DNA from: Incurvaria masculella
Lineage: Eukaryota; Arthropoda; Insecta; Lepidoptera; Incurvariidae
Assembly (NCBI GenBank): GCA_946894095.1
Contig: OX335647.2
Coordinates: 23,764,001 to 23,828,000, forward strand
Direction: 5' to 3'
DNA: 64,000 nt
A model generated the notes under the pieces. That model worked only from the letters and a program-made list of their open reading frames with translations. It did not search any database and had not been told where the DNA came from. Shown here in pieces: positions 25,983 through 38,734 of this stretch; position 1 is the first letter of the stretch; every line of letters starts with the position of its first letter. A program made the position numbers and the translations under genes.

Positions 25983-26262
25983 AAAAACGACCAATTGCGA
26001 GTCGGACTCGCACAAGAAGGGTTCCGTACCATCGTAAAATATTTACTACAAAAAAATCACCTTTTTTTCAATCCCTTTAATTTTAATATTTTTTTGATGT
26101 TAACTATTTGTTGTTATAGCGGCAAAATAAATATACAATCTGGGAAAATTTCAGCTGTCGATCTGTTACCGTTACTGAGATGCAGCCCTGTAACAGACGG
26201 ACGGACTGCGGAGGCTTAGTAATAGGGTTCCATTGGCACCATTTGGGTACGGAATCCTAAAA
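25983..26262 (-). mobile_element. GGTTCCGTACC-type dispersed element, copy 3 (reverse)
   Basis: This is the only inverted copy in the window, starting with gcgagtcggactcgcac and ending with atttgggtacggaatcct. The (GTCC)n tract is short. Confidence 0.75.
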
Positions 26263-27287
26263 ACGTCTTCTCCCGCCGCGTGATATTTTTTTTTACTTTA
26301 GCTTCAATTGTATGATAGGTTAGGTATCATTATGTACCATAAATATTAGTGAATGTTGTGTTCGTCTATAATCAATGAGCTCAGTCTATCATCCTATATC
26401 TGTGTTTTTGATGTATGTTTGAGTGGTGTTCTTGTTGATGAACCTTAATAATAAAAAAAACATGTTCAACGACCGCGGTAATCTAAAAAGTACCACATAA
26501 CAGTGTTTACGCCAATACCAAAGGTGATAACTTGGGATTGTTTTTAAAAGCGATGATCATATGGCAGAAAGTAAAGTCGGATTGGTACATTTTAGTTCCA
26601 TTAGCACTAAAATATGCCATATTATGTGACATAAAAAAAAATTAAAATTAATCACACGATGATGCATCAATCGGTGTTTGACGGCGGCACCTCGACGGCA
26701 CGACGCAGGGAGGCGAGCAGCGCGACGAGCAGGCAAGTTCAGTGACAGTGGGCAGGACTTTATAGGTGAGCGAGATCGTTCAGAGGTCCGCCGGCAGTCC
26801 AAGGCAGTCGGAGTCTATGAAAGCTTTGATAATTACGCCTGCTACGGTATTATCTTGCGAATAAAAAAAAAAACAAAAACCTTCACCCGAGCGGAGCTTC
26901 TAAACTTCCAAACTGCACAGGATCACTAAGGCTAATCCGAAGATTGCCAGAAAATTTAAAGACGGGAGGACTGAAGCTCTATCTCTGACAGGAAAAGTGT
27001 CGGACACATTTTTTTTTATTTTTCATTTTTTTTCTTTCATTATCGCCAAGAACGAGCTTCCACCGCGTAGCGAACTCGATAGCGCAACGATAGACGCACG
27101 TTCAGAGTGTGCTGCAGTCTCTTCGGACCGATGATGGCGCGGTGCTGACTCAACGGAGTGACGCACGTGGCCCGCGGCACGTACGGCGGGAGGCATCATA
27201 CACGGACTGGATTGGTTAGTGAGGATTTATTATGACATTCGAGTGCTTCTCTGTGCCACTCTCGGAGCGTTTAGGACAGCACTTTTT

Positions 27288-27533
27288 AGGGTTCCGTACC
27301 CAAAGGGTGCCAACGGAACCCTATTACTAAGACTCCGCTGTCCGTCCGTCCGTCCGTCACAGGGCTGTATCTCATGAACCGTAATAGGTAGACAGCTGAA
27401 ATTTTCACAGAATGTGTATTTATTTTGCCGCTACAACAACAAATAGGTAACATTAAATAATAATAAAAATTAAAGGGGGGCCCTATACAAAAAACGTGAT
27501 TTTTTGTGTCCGGCTCGCACTTGGCCGGTTTTG
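27288..27533 (+). mobile_element. GGTTCCGTACC-type dispersed element, copy 4
   Basis: This copy starts AGGGTTCCGTACCCAAAGGG and ends GGCTCGCACTTGGCCGG. It has lost the internal GGTACGGAACCCTTCG segment by a short deletion. Confidence 0.75.
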
Positions 27534-28359
27534 TTATTTAATTAAAAACCCATATGGGACAAAAGGTCTCAGAAAAGCCAAATGCATCTCGTCTACCATA
27601 CTAACCATACCAGCGGATTTGCGGATTATCGCTGAGCAATCGAACTTGTTCAAATTAAGCTTGAAGACTCCAAAGTTATAGGTATGAGGAAAGGCACCCG
27701 CCGGCAGACAGTTCCATATCCAGGCGGTGCCGCGAGTTTGAGAAACAGTTCGTTCTCAAAAGCCTAATGTCAACCACGAGGGTTTGATCTGATTCTCTGC
27801 GGCGGGTGCTCCGGATATAGGTAGGAAGAACAAGGGATGCAAGTTCCACAGGGCACCTGTAAAACAGACTGAGCGTCTGTTACTCAGGGACTAGAGGCCA
27901 ACGGTGAGCTGTGGGTCCCCAACAGGACGGACCGCTCGGCGCTGAAATAAGTCCAAGGACAAAAACAGGTACTGGGGACTACCTTCCCATTTGTGGCTAC
28001 AGTATTCTATCACCGACCTAATAGGTGATTTGTACAGTAGTAGTAGTTGTACCAATGAAAATAACCTGCAACGGTACAGGATCTCTGTAGGAGCTCTGCT
28101 CTTCATGGAATATTTTTTACCAACCTACACCACCGTCCTTCTGGGGCTTCAGTAAGCACTTATGAAACGATGGTAACTTGGACCGATTCATTATATCGAA
28201 CTATGAATGTATATGGTAACGTGTATGACAAAAATAGTTAACATTAACATGCATTACTAAGGGCCGAGGCGCCGTCCTTTATCTGTTGTCTAACGCTTCG
28301 TTCGGAAAAGAAACTGACGTGTATCTCGATGTTGCCAACTCGTGTACCTCCGCTCGTGC

Positions 28360-29060
28360 GGTCTATGCGATTCCGTTTGTATCGATCGTCGATTTGCGAG
28401 CGGCGAGCGGCGGCGCATTGTGCAAGCTCGCACGCGGCCGAGCAATCGGAGATGAAGCACGCAGAGTCGGCACGGACCGTCAGTGATCGTCGGACGTAGT
28501 CGCGTCGCGACGACGAGGCGATTGCGAACAAATCTATTCGCTCATAACAGAGAGATACAAACTGAAATACGTTTGTGACGTTAGTCCCACCCGAAACTGT
28601 GATCCCGGATCTGCCACTGGAGATATATCTATACAAAACGTCACCTGAGCTGCGGGAAAGCTGGGTGTCGGGTGGCTGCGGTCGCGTCGCTTTGCCGTCT
28701 ATGAGCCGAATGGTTTAAATTTGTACAAAGTGTCCCCCGACGAGGTTATGCCGGCGCGGCGGGGACGTAGCGTGAGTCGGTCGCGGCTCATAAAGGGTCG
28801 CGGGAGCGCCACTTTATGGCGGGATAGCGTTCATTACATTAATTAATAGTATATGCTCCATTAACGTAATGGTCGGGGTGCGGCGGCGGCGCTGGAGTCG
28901 TGCGGCGGCAACAACGGCGGCCGATCACGCCAGAGCGGACGGCGCGCTATCTCCGAGCGTCACCTCACCACCGCCGCCGCAGCGCGCATCATACCCCCGC
29001 ACCAACCGCCGCACCAACCGCCGCACCAACCGCCGCACAAACCGCCGCGTGATGCGATGA
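28360..29060. other. GC-rich islands with minisatellite
   Basis: Two CpG-rich blocks flank an AT-rich core with ttacattaattaatag, a homeodomain-type word. No coding region is evident. Confidence 0.35.
28996..29047 (+). repeat. 12-bp minisatellite (ccgcaccaacc-type)
   Basis: Four copies of cgcaccaaccgc, the last with one change, at the end of a GC-rich island. Confidence 0.9.
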
Positions 29061-29099
29061 CCCAGCGGCGACTGTCGAATTCTTTCGCGATAACTAACG

Positions 29100-31230
29100 A
29101 CTGCCAATGAACGCAATTAACCCTAACACAAACGTGTATGTATGTATTTATTTTCTTTGCAAACCCGATAGTATAAAATTTCCCTATAACACGGGTTGAT
29201 TGTTAGAAATTACCAGAGGTAATAAATCCGCCTTATAGGCATTGAAGTACAATATCTGTACGGATTACAATTAATTAAGGCACTTAAAATCAGAGGTATA
29301 GTACAATAATAAAAAAAAAAGATAAAAACCTATATAACCCGGTCAAGTAAGACCAAAAAATAGGGGTAAGGTTACTAATACATATTCGCATGGAGCTAAC
29401 CCACAATTAGTACGAATGATCGGAACAGCAAAATAAATAAAATGTGAAAGTTCCCATCGATCGCAAAGCGGCAAAAAAATTTATTCAAGATCAAAGTTAC
29501 CAAATATGGGGTTTTGCGTTTTCAGCCAAACAGCAAGTTTTATCATAAACATGCGTAACACGAAAATTGTAGATCATGCAATTATCTATGAAATTTTTGT
29601 TATTACTCCTAAGAGTCACTGTTTCTGAGATATGACGATTCAAAAATAATACGCATAAGAACGCCGTGGACAAACATTACTGCAGCTGTAATACAATTAA
29701 AAATATATTTTTTTCAACCTGGGAAAGATCAACATCATTCGGAAATATATTCATCCAAAAGCTTATCTGCTTTTGTAAGTATCAAAACCATATTCAATTT
29801 TTATCGTGGAATACGAGTACCAGAGAGACTTTTTCAAAATTTTGAATGGATATATCTCAGAAATAGTGACTTATAGGATAAAACAAATTTTTGTCTGATG
29901 TATTTTTATGATAAAACTCACCGTTTGACGAAAAACTTTCACCTTGACTAATATATTGTTGCAGATGGGGACTTTTTACATTTATTTACATGGTGTTCCG
30001 AACATTCGAACTAATTTTTAGCTCTACGAGAATTTTGGTAACCTTGCATGTCTATTTCAACCAGATCAATAGGGTACTTCCCGTTGACCTAGAATGATTA
30101 AATTAGGCAAGAAGCAAGTTCTCACAGCACAGGTAAAAGAAAAAACAGAAAAAAGTAATTTGTAGTTATATCACATCAACTAGATTCCGGTGATGGTCGA
30201 ACTGTCTGCATACACCCTCGATGCGCGAGTCAGACTCGCACAGGGAGGTAACCGGCTTAAAATGTGTGAGGGAATTCGATCAATTCTGCACCAATCAGAA
30301 GCGTGTATCTTACTTGGTACAATATTTGGCATACACTTTTGATTCGTGCAGAATTTTTTGATGAACTTTTTTAGTTACTAATTTATAAACCTTAATTAAA
30401 GCAAGATCTTAATACTGCATATATTAATATTAAGTGCTAGGTTATAACTGTACATACCTAGTTACTAACTTTTAACTCGAAACTTAGATTTTTGCGAGTC
30501 CAAGTGTTCCTTATGTGTTCCAAAGGCTGATTTATATACAAATACAAAATACAAAAAAATACAATTTGATCGAATTCCTTCACATATTTTCTCACAATTT
30601 ACGTCGGTTTAGCCCCTGGTCCGGGTTTTTCTTTTGGTGAGTGAACTGATCATCCATTTTAATTGCATACCTCACAAAAACCCGTTGCGAGGGGAATAGA
30701 AAAATAATTTCATTATTTGAAACGTTGAGATTTCTGCACACTATACCCATTACTTGAAATTACTTTGAGCTCTGTTTCTATTTCGAAGTCACGTATGAAA
30801 ATACCATGTAAAAATATTAAGATTAAAAAACAAATCATAATAGCACTGACACATAGACGAAAACTGGATATAAACGTTCGCTTATAAAGCAAAACCACGT
30901 CCAACTAAACGAAATGTACATTTAGGTGTCCTTAGAACATGTACTGAAGGAGTGCAAAAACAGTGAGATACATGCACATTTCACAACAACTTTTTACTGA
31001 CCAAGTTTAACGCGAACGTGAATATTAACTTTTATATCAAAAATGTTTGAACTGTTGGAAACCTAATACGTTTTTCATTTAATTGTTTGTAGTAAAAATC
31101 TGGAACGCTTTACCCAAAATGTTTTAATCTCGGTAAGCCGGTTAGCTTCAACGCTTATAGGCAGCTCGAACATTTCACGAAATCTGCTAATAATTTCCAC
31201 AGCTGGCGTAAGCAGACCATGTTGTGACCG
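29100..31230. other. AT-rich non-coding DNA
   Basis: Apart from the inverted repeat at 29515-29940 and a gcgagtcagactcgcac word at about 30225 that may be a relic of the GGTTCCGTACC element, I see nothing. Confidence 0.45.
29515..29940. repeat. Old imperfect inverted repeat
   Basis: The segment gttttcagccaaacagcaag with ttttatcataaac recurs inverted at about 29905-29940 (tttatgataaaactcacc, gtttgacgaaaaac), and gtcactgtttctgagatat pairs with atatctcagaaatagtgac at about 29850. It looks like a decayed palindromic element. Confidence 0.55.
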
Positions 31231-31239
31231 TCGAGTCGA

Positions 31240-32390
31240 GTTGCACCGCGTGCATTCCGAGAGAACCGGCGCATCCTGCCGGCGGGCGAGAGCCGCCAAT
31301 AAAATAATAGCGAATGGTTTTAGCGACCGTGGAAATAGCCGGCGTCCGCCGTCACCGCCACCGCCACCGCCCGGTCAGGGACCCCGCCGCCGCCGCCATC
31401 GCCACTGCTCGCGAAGGCCGAGGCGGAGGCGGACGGCGGCAGCGGCGACACGGCGCCGAGGAGAGCACAGCGAGAGCAAAGCGACAATCCCATGCGATGC
31501 GGTGCGTGGGCGGTGTGGTGCGGTGCGCGCCGGCCGGCGACGCGGCGGTGGCGTGACACTCACATGTGGCGGTGGTGGCGCTGCACACTGGCCCGGGAGG
31601 GTGGAGGGCGCGCGGCGGACGGTCCCAGGGAGGGCGCGGGTGGTCGCGGGTGGTCGCAGGCGGTCGGCGCGCGCGGGCGGGCGGTCGGGGCTCTCTGCAG
31701 CCGCTCGGTCGGCCGCCAGTGTCTCGTGAACTGACGGCCGGCGGACCGCGGAGCCGCCGCCGACCGCGCGCCGCCCCTCCTCCCACCCGCCCGTCTCGCG
31801 CCAACCCTCCCGTCCCCCCGTCCCCCTCCCTCCGCACCGCCGCCGCAGCGCACTCGCGAATTATCCAGATGCGATACACAGATATGACTAATACCGAGTT
31901 TATTTATAGCCGCGACTCGCCCGGCCATTTTCTTTCGTGGCGGAGTAAGTCCATTTTAGAAGAATAGAGAGAGAGAACGGTCCGGGGTGTAAAATTATCA
32001 GTCCTGTAGTAGTGCAATCACCAATACCAATACCCTTCAAAGCGTGCCAAGCTCATGCTAGAAACAATTATTTTGCAAGAATATTTAGCAGGGGGCCCGA
32101 TGGCGTTCGACGACCCGTGCGGGCGGTGCGGGGCGGTACGGGGCGGTGCGGGGCGCGGCGGGGCGGGCGTCATTCGTCACGCTCCACCGCGCCGCCACCG
32201 AAACTTCGCACACCGACCGACAACTACTAGGAGCACTCCTCCCATCGACCTCACTCCGCCGCCGCCGTCGCAGCCGCCGCAACCGAGCTCGCCGGCTCGT
32301 ATAATTGGCCTGGGACTGGCGAAATCGCGAAGCACGGTGCGGCCACCAGCAAAAACAAGAACGCCGCGGAAGCGATAGCGGCCATTAGAG
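31240..32390. other. Largest GC-rich island of the window
   Basis: About 1.1 kb of CpG-dense DNA with ORFs up to 175 aa in many frames at once, arginine-, alanine- and proline-rich, with no conserved motif. An AT-rich gap near 31870-31910 contains accgagtttatttatagcc. It would fit a promoter-type island of an unseen gene, but there is no direct evidence. Confidence 0.4.
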
Positions 32391-32399
32391 AAATCACCG

Positions 32400-34180
32400 G
32401 GCTGAAGACTTCAAATCATGTACAAATATAAACTCTATGTATGTGGCAAGCACGAAATCTTTATCTCCACAGCTGCGTGTGGACCAACACATATCATCAC
32501 ACTAGAGTAATGATAGGAAGGCATTTGTTAACAAAGCCATAAGACCTCGACTACACAGCTGCGTAAAGGCAAATTCTATAGGTGTACGAGAGTCCCGATA
32601 TGAAGAAACTCCTTAAACGAGCCTCCTGCGAGAACTCCTGCGACGAGGCTGCCAACACAAAGTATACGACATGTATACGAGTAAAGTGTTCAGGCATTTA
32701 GGACTAGAATGCAATCCCAAGTCTATAGGATAGGCCGGCATGACTTTCTGAATGAAAGAAATACTGCGAAAAGAAATCATCGGTTTACATTCGTGTCGAA
32801 ATCGGCTTCACATCTGTTTACAAGCGGACACCACACCATGAACTGGTGAAGTGCAATGAACGAATTCGCGTGGAGAAGTCGACCCCATACCTTGTACGAG
32901 AGAAATGCTACGAAGTCACTTGTGGCGCTAACGCGGTCGGAGGTCTTGGGCTAAGTTTGTAACAGTCAGTCATCGTAAAACAATCGATGCAGTCAGCACA
33001 TTATCGGCAACAAGCCAACACTTGAGAACTCCTTGTATGAGAGGGATCGACTAGAAAGAACGTTTGACAGCGAATTGAGTCGTCAGTTTCAACTTACCAG
33101 CAAAGCTACAAATTGTCAAGCGCACCTCCGCAGTATTTATTCCATATTATTTACCTCTGCTTTGCGCAAGACATTTGTTCGCGTACACTTACGCTAGATT
33201 GCATTCGCTCTGTCTTCGCCTCTCTCCCGCCCGCTGCAGTCGGGTCTGGCAGGCGTCGAGACGAATGACTCAATAAGAACGGATTGAGCAAGCGGAATAA
33301 CACAATGCCTACATAGAAAGAACAATGGGTACATTACGGCGCCGGAAAAGGCAAGGTTCCGATACAGCCGCCGCCCCGTCGCCGGTTGAATCAATGATGA
33401 GGACTCATTTATTGAACAACTAGCACCCACCGCGACAGGGGTACCATTATGCTCTAGGCCTGTATGTACACCGTATGTACTGCAGTAATCGTGGGACCCC
33501 TGCGCAGGAAGTGGTATATCTGCATATCTGCAGTACAGCATGATTCCTTGCATGCGACGAGGCCAGGGTTAGTTTGCTTCAGGTGAATTCAAGCAGCGGC
33601 TCTCGGAAATCCGGAGGTAACTGGGGTCATTCTGGCCAATGAAAGATTAATTTGATAGCAGAATAGGATTTTTACTTTTATTTCAGGTGTGCCAATACTG
33701 CAATAACTTAGCAGCGGGGGACGTGTCAACGTCGATGGGTATAAACGAAGTAGCTATTTTGGCTTCCCCCCACAACATGACCCAGAACCACAACCCGAAC
33801 CAAGTTGGATGTCTTTTAGTTCTCTTCTCATGGATATGGACGATCTCCATGAATTCAAACCACAGAAAACCTAACGACTTTCCGACATCCCCCTAATTAA
33901 AAACATGAATACGGTAATCGTATCAAAATGTTTCATCGAAAAAGCTTTACAATGAAAATGTATCATTGAAACGCAACATTTGACATAATTTCGGTTACAA
34001 ACAATTCGGTTACAAACAAATTACAAACAAAAATCGGTAATTAACGATGAGCTGTCCACATCGCGAAGATAACCCCCGCGGGTATATATCATAATATTCT
34101 TTGCCCGCGGAGCACCCGCCAATTATGAGTCATTAGACACAATAGTAACGCGGCGAGCTCGTTAATTCGACGGCACGTCC
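32400..34180. other. Non-coding DNA, nothing recognised
   Basis: Mixed-composition DNA with short chance ORFs up to 119 aa and no motif or splice pattern I can support. Confidence 0.45.
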
Positions 34181-34189
34181 AGCGAGTCA

Positions 34190-34800
34190 CGCGTCTACCT
34201 CCCTCCCCTCCCGCCAGGCCGCCGCCGCCGCCGCCAACGCCGCACGCGGGCTCGACAACCCTTCAAGGACGCAGCGACACGCTCCGTCCCACCCAATCTG
34301 CATGCACGTGTCAACAAGATCGACAACTCGGCGAGACATTAGAACGTCTGAACGGGTGACATGACACTAGGGTCGGAGAAGGAAGGTTTTCCCAACGAGC
34401 GATACGTCGACAGAGAAGAGGACGCCCCGAACAAAGGCCGACAGATGCTCCATAAATTAGATTTAAACTGAATGGCGAGGAGAAAGCTCCTCAGACAATG
34501 CGCCTTCCGCGATGGACGCTCGTGAGATCGGATCGAGATTCAAAACATCAGCGGCGCGGTCGACGGCCCCTCCGCGTCACACCGCGCCTCCACCCTCCAC
34601 CGTCCGCCGCCGCCGCCCGCCACTGCTGTTGGAACAGGTGGCGCGCCTCGCCTCGTCTCGTCTCGCTCCGACCGCTGCGCCTATGCAATAAGAATACTGA
34701 ACAACGAATAGCGAGCACCGGCGGCGGCGGCGGAAACGCGGTGCATGCGAGCAGCAGACTCTCGTCTGCCGCGTTCGAGATCATTCGATCCGGAAGGCGA
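34190..34800. other. GC-rich islands
   Basis: Two GC-rich blocks (34190-34260, 34500-34790) preceded by gcccgcggagcacccgccaa. The ORFs are compositional. Confidence 0.35.
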
Positions 34801-35509
34801 GAAAATCACACTTCATACGACACTTGACTGCCATTAAAAACGAAGTCCGATATGTTTCTGATACGTAACTATGGACCCGCTTTGTGTGTATGTAGAATAA
34901 CTTAGGAGTCCAATCGAGTGTGGTTGGTGTGGTTATGAAATTTTACCATACCGGTAAACTTATAATGTAAATTTTGATATAAATTCTTTCAATATGATAA
35001 TTAACGAGCACTACACCATCATTTGCAGGACATACATTAGGTACCTCTGCCTAATTTTAAAAAAAATGTACTTGTCGAGCAGTTATCGTCTAAATTTAGT
35101 TTTGTTTTGTTTTAAATATATATTATATTATCATTAATATACTTTATCTTAAACATTAGCTTTATCTTTAATAAGTATGTGAAAGTTATTACATAATCAT
35201 GTTGTGTTTATCTTTAATTAGTGAATATTTCCATCTTGTTTTCTTGCTTCATTTTTATTAATATGTTTTGAAATGTATCACTGTTGATAAACCTGAAATA
35301 AAAAAAAAATAAAAAAAACTGACAGATCGTGTGCCGGCCGTTTCGGCATGTTGGTCCCGTGAACTAGCGATGGATAAAGATTTTTCGATAGGAGTTCGTT
35401 GGAAAATAAACAGCCTTAAAACACCTTGCGTAACAGAGGGTAAGTCGATGGCATGAATGACCCTACTCTATTTTCGAGGTTGTCAGACAGACCGAAAGCA
35501 TGTAAACAG

Positions 35510-36060
35510 GCGACACTCAGAGTGCGCGCGCGGCTGAACAAACACCCGCCTCCCCTGGACAAACAGCATGCAAATGTCCGTCGAAGCGAGAAAGCCGAGA
35601 CGTCGTGCCGGCCGACACGGCGGCGGCGCGGGTGACGCCGGGACATAAAGTGCTGCAGCCACGTGATCAAATCAAATCTAACACAAATCTACTTCAGGTT
35701 GAAATACCAACCTACTTGGAAGCAATTCAATATTTCTGCCTTCAATTCACGATGATTCACCGTTTCGCGAAATGGGCCCAAACCCCAGTCCGCTAGTCTT
35801 GCGAGCGCTAATGAGTCGCGGGATTGGGCCCGATGCGACCGCTATCCTCGCCGCTATCGCGCTAAAAGCGCGCTCGTGTCGTGACTGGCGCTATGTAGGC
35901 GGCGCGTTGGGGAGGCGGGACGGAGGTATGTGCGCAATTTGCGAGCCGTTCGCTCTGCAATTAATTAGTTATCTGCATGCAGCATGTCGCGCGTCGCGGT
36001 CGCGGTGAGAGCTGTGCGGTGGTGGCGCGGTGTTGGCGAGATGGCGGCGTCCGATACGAT
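35510..36060. other. GC-rich islands around a homeodomain-like site
   Basis: GC-rich blocks surround ctgcaattaattagttatc at about 35950, which contains a TAATTAG homeodomain word. The mix of AT-rich transcription-factor words in CpG-rich DNA resembles an enhancer; this is inference only. Confidence 0.3.
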
Positions 36061-36069
36061 CGCGATACT

Positions 36070-37200
36070 GACGACGATATTGCTAAACATTATCCAACAG
36101 CGACGAGGAATGACAGAAAAGCAGTCGGGCTAGCTGCAGGGAGGTGAAGAAATAACTGGAGAAATAACGTCCATACAACGAGCGCGCAAAAAATGACGTA
36201 ACGCAACTTACAACATTTTATTGCCGTACAAATTTGTAGCGCAATGATGAAAACGGAGAAAAATTCAATTTGAAGTCTCCCAAATTGGTAGGTAAACCGA
36301 TAATGTTAAGAATTATTTTTTAATAAACCAGATGGTCGTTACGTCATTCCTCATTCGTGATGATGACAGCGAGTGCCGAGTCAAAAATATCTAATAAATA
36401 CTGGCTGAATCCGGCCGTCAAACCCATTGAAAACTACATGAGTTAGAAAGATGTTATGCAAACCATAGCCAACAAATAATTTGGTTGCAAAAATTAGCAA
36501 AAATATTGCTCATTAGAGCAACGTGGTGGCAAGTGAAGCTGGGGGTAATGCCGCGGCGCTGAGTGGGATGAAAACATCACCGTCCATGGATCCATTTGTA
36601 AATTGTTGTTCGTAATTACTTTTCTGAAATAGTGAATTACAAACAAAAATTTTGAAAAGGCGTTTTATTTGCATGTTCTTATATGTATATGTAACACTTC
36701 GTAATTAGAAAATAATGAAAGAGAATCTCCAAATATAAAAATAAATTTAGGCGATTACATAGCCTATGTATATTGGGTTTGTGACTTCGGCTTTTTTATT
36801 AAACAATTATGTAAAGTTTGTAAACTGACTGAATTCGATAATTTTCTGTATCTAATGGATACGACTTTACCGTTATTTCATTAATTTGAGTTTCAGCGAC
36901 AATTGAATTTGAAGGTAGTTAGGTAATCCGATTTTGAAAATAATCAGAAAAAGGTTTTTTCAAAATCTGATTACCATCCCTGCATTAATTCAAAGATTTA
37001 TTCGGAAGAAATGCTGTTTCATCAGAATTAAAAAGACAATGACTAACAAATATACGTAAGTGTGTGAAATGCATTCTCTGTTAAATGCGCCAATGTAGCA
37101 CTAATCCCGTATTTAAGCCTAACTGGACACTGGCAAAATTGTCTAAAAATAGGACAGAGAGGCCTTAATTCAAATCAATCAATCAATCAACATAAGTATA
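36070..37200. other. AT-rich non-coding DNA
   Basis: No supported feature, apart from a short (atca)n run near 37180. Confidence 0.45.
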
Positions 37201-37210
37201 GTTTTAGTTT

Positions 37211-37348
37211 TTAACCGACATCAAACACTAAAAAGTGGAAAATACCCGATTTTTGGGGTCGGTGCCAACCAACCAAAGAATCACACCAATATGTCACCGA
37301 CCCAAAATGGGTATTATTTTCCGCTTCTTAGTGTTTGAATTCGGTTTT
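37211..37348. mobile_element. Palindromic MITE
   Basis: The arms ttaaccgacatcaaacacta / tagtgtttgaattcggtt and an inner match around aaaatacccgattttgggg and ccaaaatgggtattatttt form an imperfect 138-bp palindrome. The ttaaccgac end resembles a family common in Lepidoptera. Confidence 0.65.
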
Positions 37349-37352
37349 ATTA

Positions 37353-37640
37353 CGGTTCCGTACCCAAAGGGTGCCAACGAAACCCCAATACTAAGCCTTT
37401 GCTGTCCGTCCATCCGTCCGTCCGTCTGTTACAGGGCTGTATCTCATTAACAATAATAGGTAAATAGTTGAAATTTTCAGATTGTGTATATTTATGGCCG
37501 CTATAACAACAAATAGCTAACATTTTGAAATATTAAAAATTAGAGGGGGAGCCCCCTTACGTGATTTTTTGGGTGAAATCATGTAAGATGGTACGGAACC
37601 CTTCGTGTACGAGTCCGACTCGCACTTGGCCGGTTTTTTG
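37353..37640 (+). mobile_element. GGTTCCGTACC-type dispersed element, copy 5
   Basis: A full-length copy with all blocks, ending CTCGCACTTGGCCGGTTTTT. It abuts a palindromic MITE at 37211-37348. Confidence 0.78.
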
Positions 37641-38453
37641 GTTAGTGATTCCGGTACAGGCGCACTCCTTTCAGGTACTAACTTTACGTAATTATCTTGA
37701 CCTTGAACTTTACGTAAATATCGTATAGACTTGCGTTATTTGAGTGCTTCAAGCAGAGTGCCCACTCAAGTCCTCAATGGCTTTACATAAGGGTATTTTT
37801 ATTATATTTTGTCTTAATGATGGAAGCCAAATTTTTCAAAATTTTTACCAAAATAAGTTGGCACTGTTTGCTACGGATACGCAATTATCTTTTAAATATT
37901 CGTCAAATATCATTTCATAATGCTAGATTCAGTATATTATCAATATAAGGTACTACTTTTTTGTAAAAAAATATATTAGGTCAACATTTTATCGCGCATA
38001 TTCAGACTTATGTATATTCAAGTAAGAGTTTTATTTTAGGCTGGTTCGTGCAAATAACATAAAATATAATTTAAGAAGTATTTCTATGGGTAAGCATAAA
38101 TCCAGCAGTAGACATTTCAATACACAGACAGACATACTAATTGCATGCTATATAATATCTATTTCTGGCTAAATAGAGGAATTCTGCAAAGAAATGAAAA
38201 TAGGTAGCGAATTGAGATTATTTTGAGTTCGTGTTGATTGATGGCATAACACCATCCCCATAGAAATGATTCAAGTGAAATATCCACTATTTCGAATATT
38301 TAGCGTATACTTACAGGTAATATGATATTCCTGAATGTTTTTTATGTCTCGTCAAGTTGTTTATGCATCATTTTACATTGCACGACGGCATATTCAATTA
38401 CAATTCGATCTTACGTCAAACTCGCCCGCGACAGCTAGCGACGCAAGACTAAA

Positions 38454-38702
38454 ATGGCCGCAGGTTCTGTCAAGATGACACGCCCCCCGCGGCACAATTG
38501 TGATAAGGGCATTTTTTTAGTTCCATTCGTTCTCCTGTTATTTCTTCACCTCCATGGCTGCTCGTCATTTCCCTCAATCGTGGAGCTGTCGACGACGGAT
38601 GCCAGGATACAGAGATATTCAGTGACTAAAAAGTTTTCATTCACTCAAGTTGACGTTCGTCTTCGTGCCAGCATTATCTCTGCACTGGATAAACATTCTT
38701 AG
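38454..38702 (+). CDS. Small hypothetical ORF with signal-peptide-like N-terminus (82 aa)
   Basis: The start codon has a fair context (aaaATGG). Residues 20-36 are strongly hydrophobic (IFLVPFVLLLFLHLHG) after a basic N-terminus, and then CSSFPS could be a cleavage region. I recognise no family. The ORF ends just as the truncated LINE begins, no good donor site is visible, and length alone is not significant. It could be the first exon of a secreted protein or chance. Confidence 0.2.
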   Translation: MAAGSVKMTRPPRHNCDKGIFLVPFVLLLFLHLHGCSSFPSIVELSTTDARIQRYSVTKKFSFTQVDVRLRASIISALDKHS

Positions 38703-38734
38703 GTCGAAGCGTCCATGTTGTCAATTTGAAGGTG

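Noticed and set aside
31241..31967. ORFs up to 175 aa in the GC-rich island
   Set aside because: Several frames on both strands are open together with low-complexity Arg/Ala/Pro content; this is composition, not coding.
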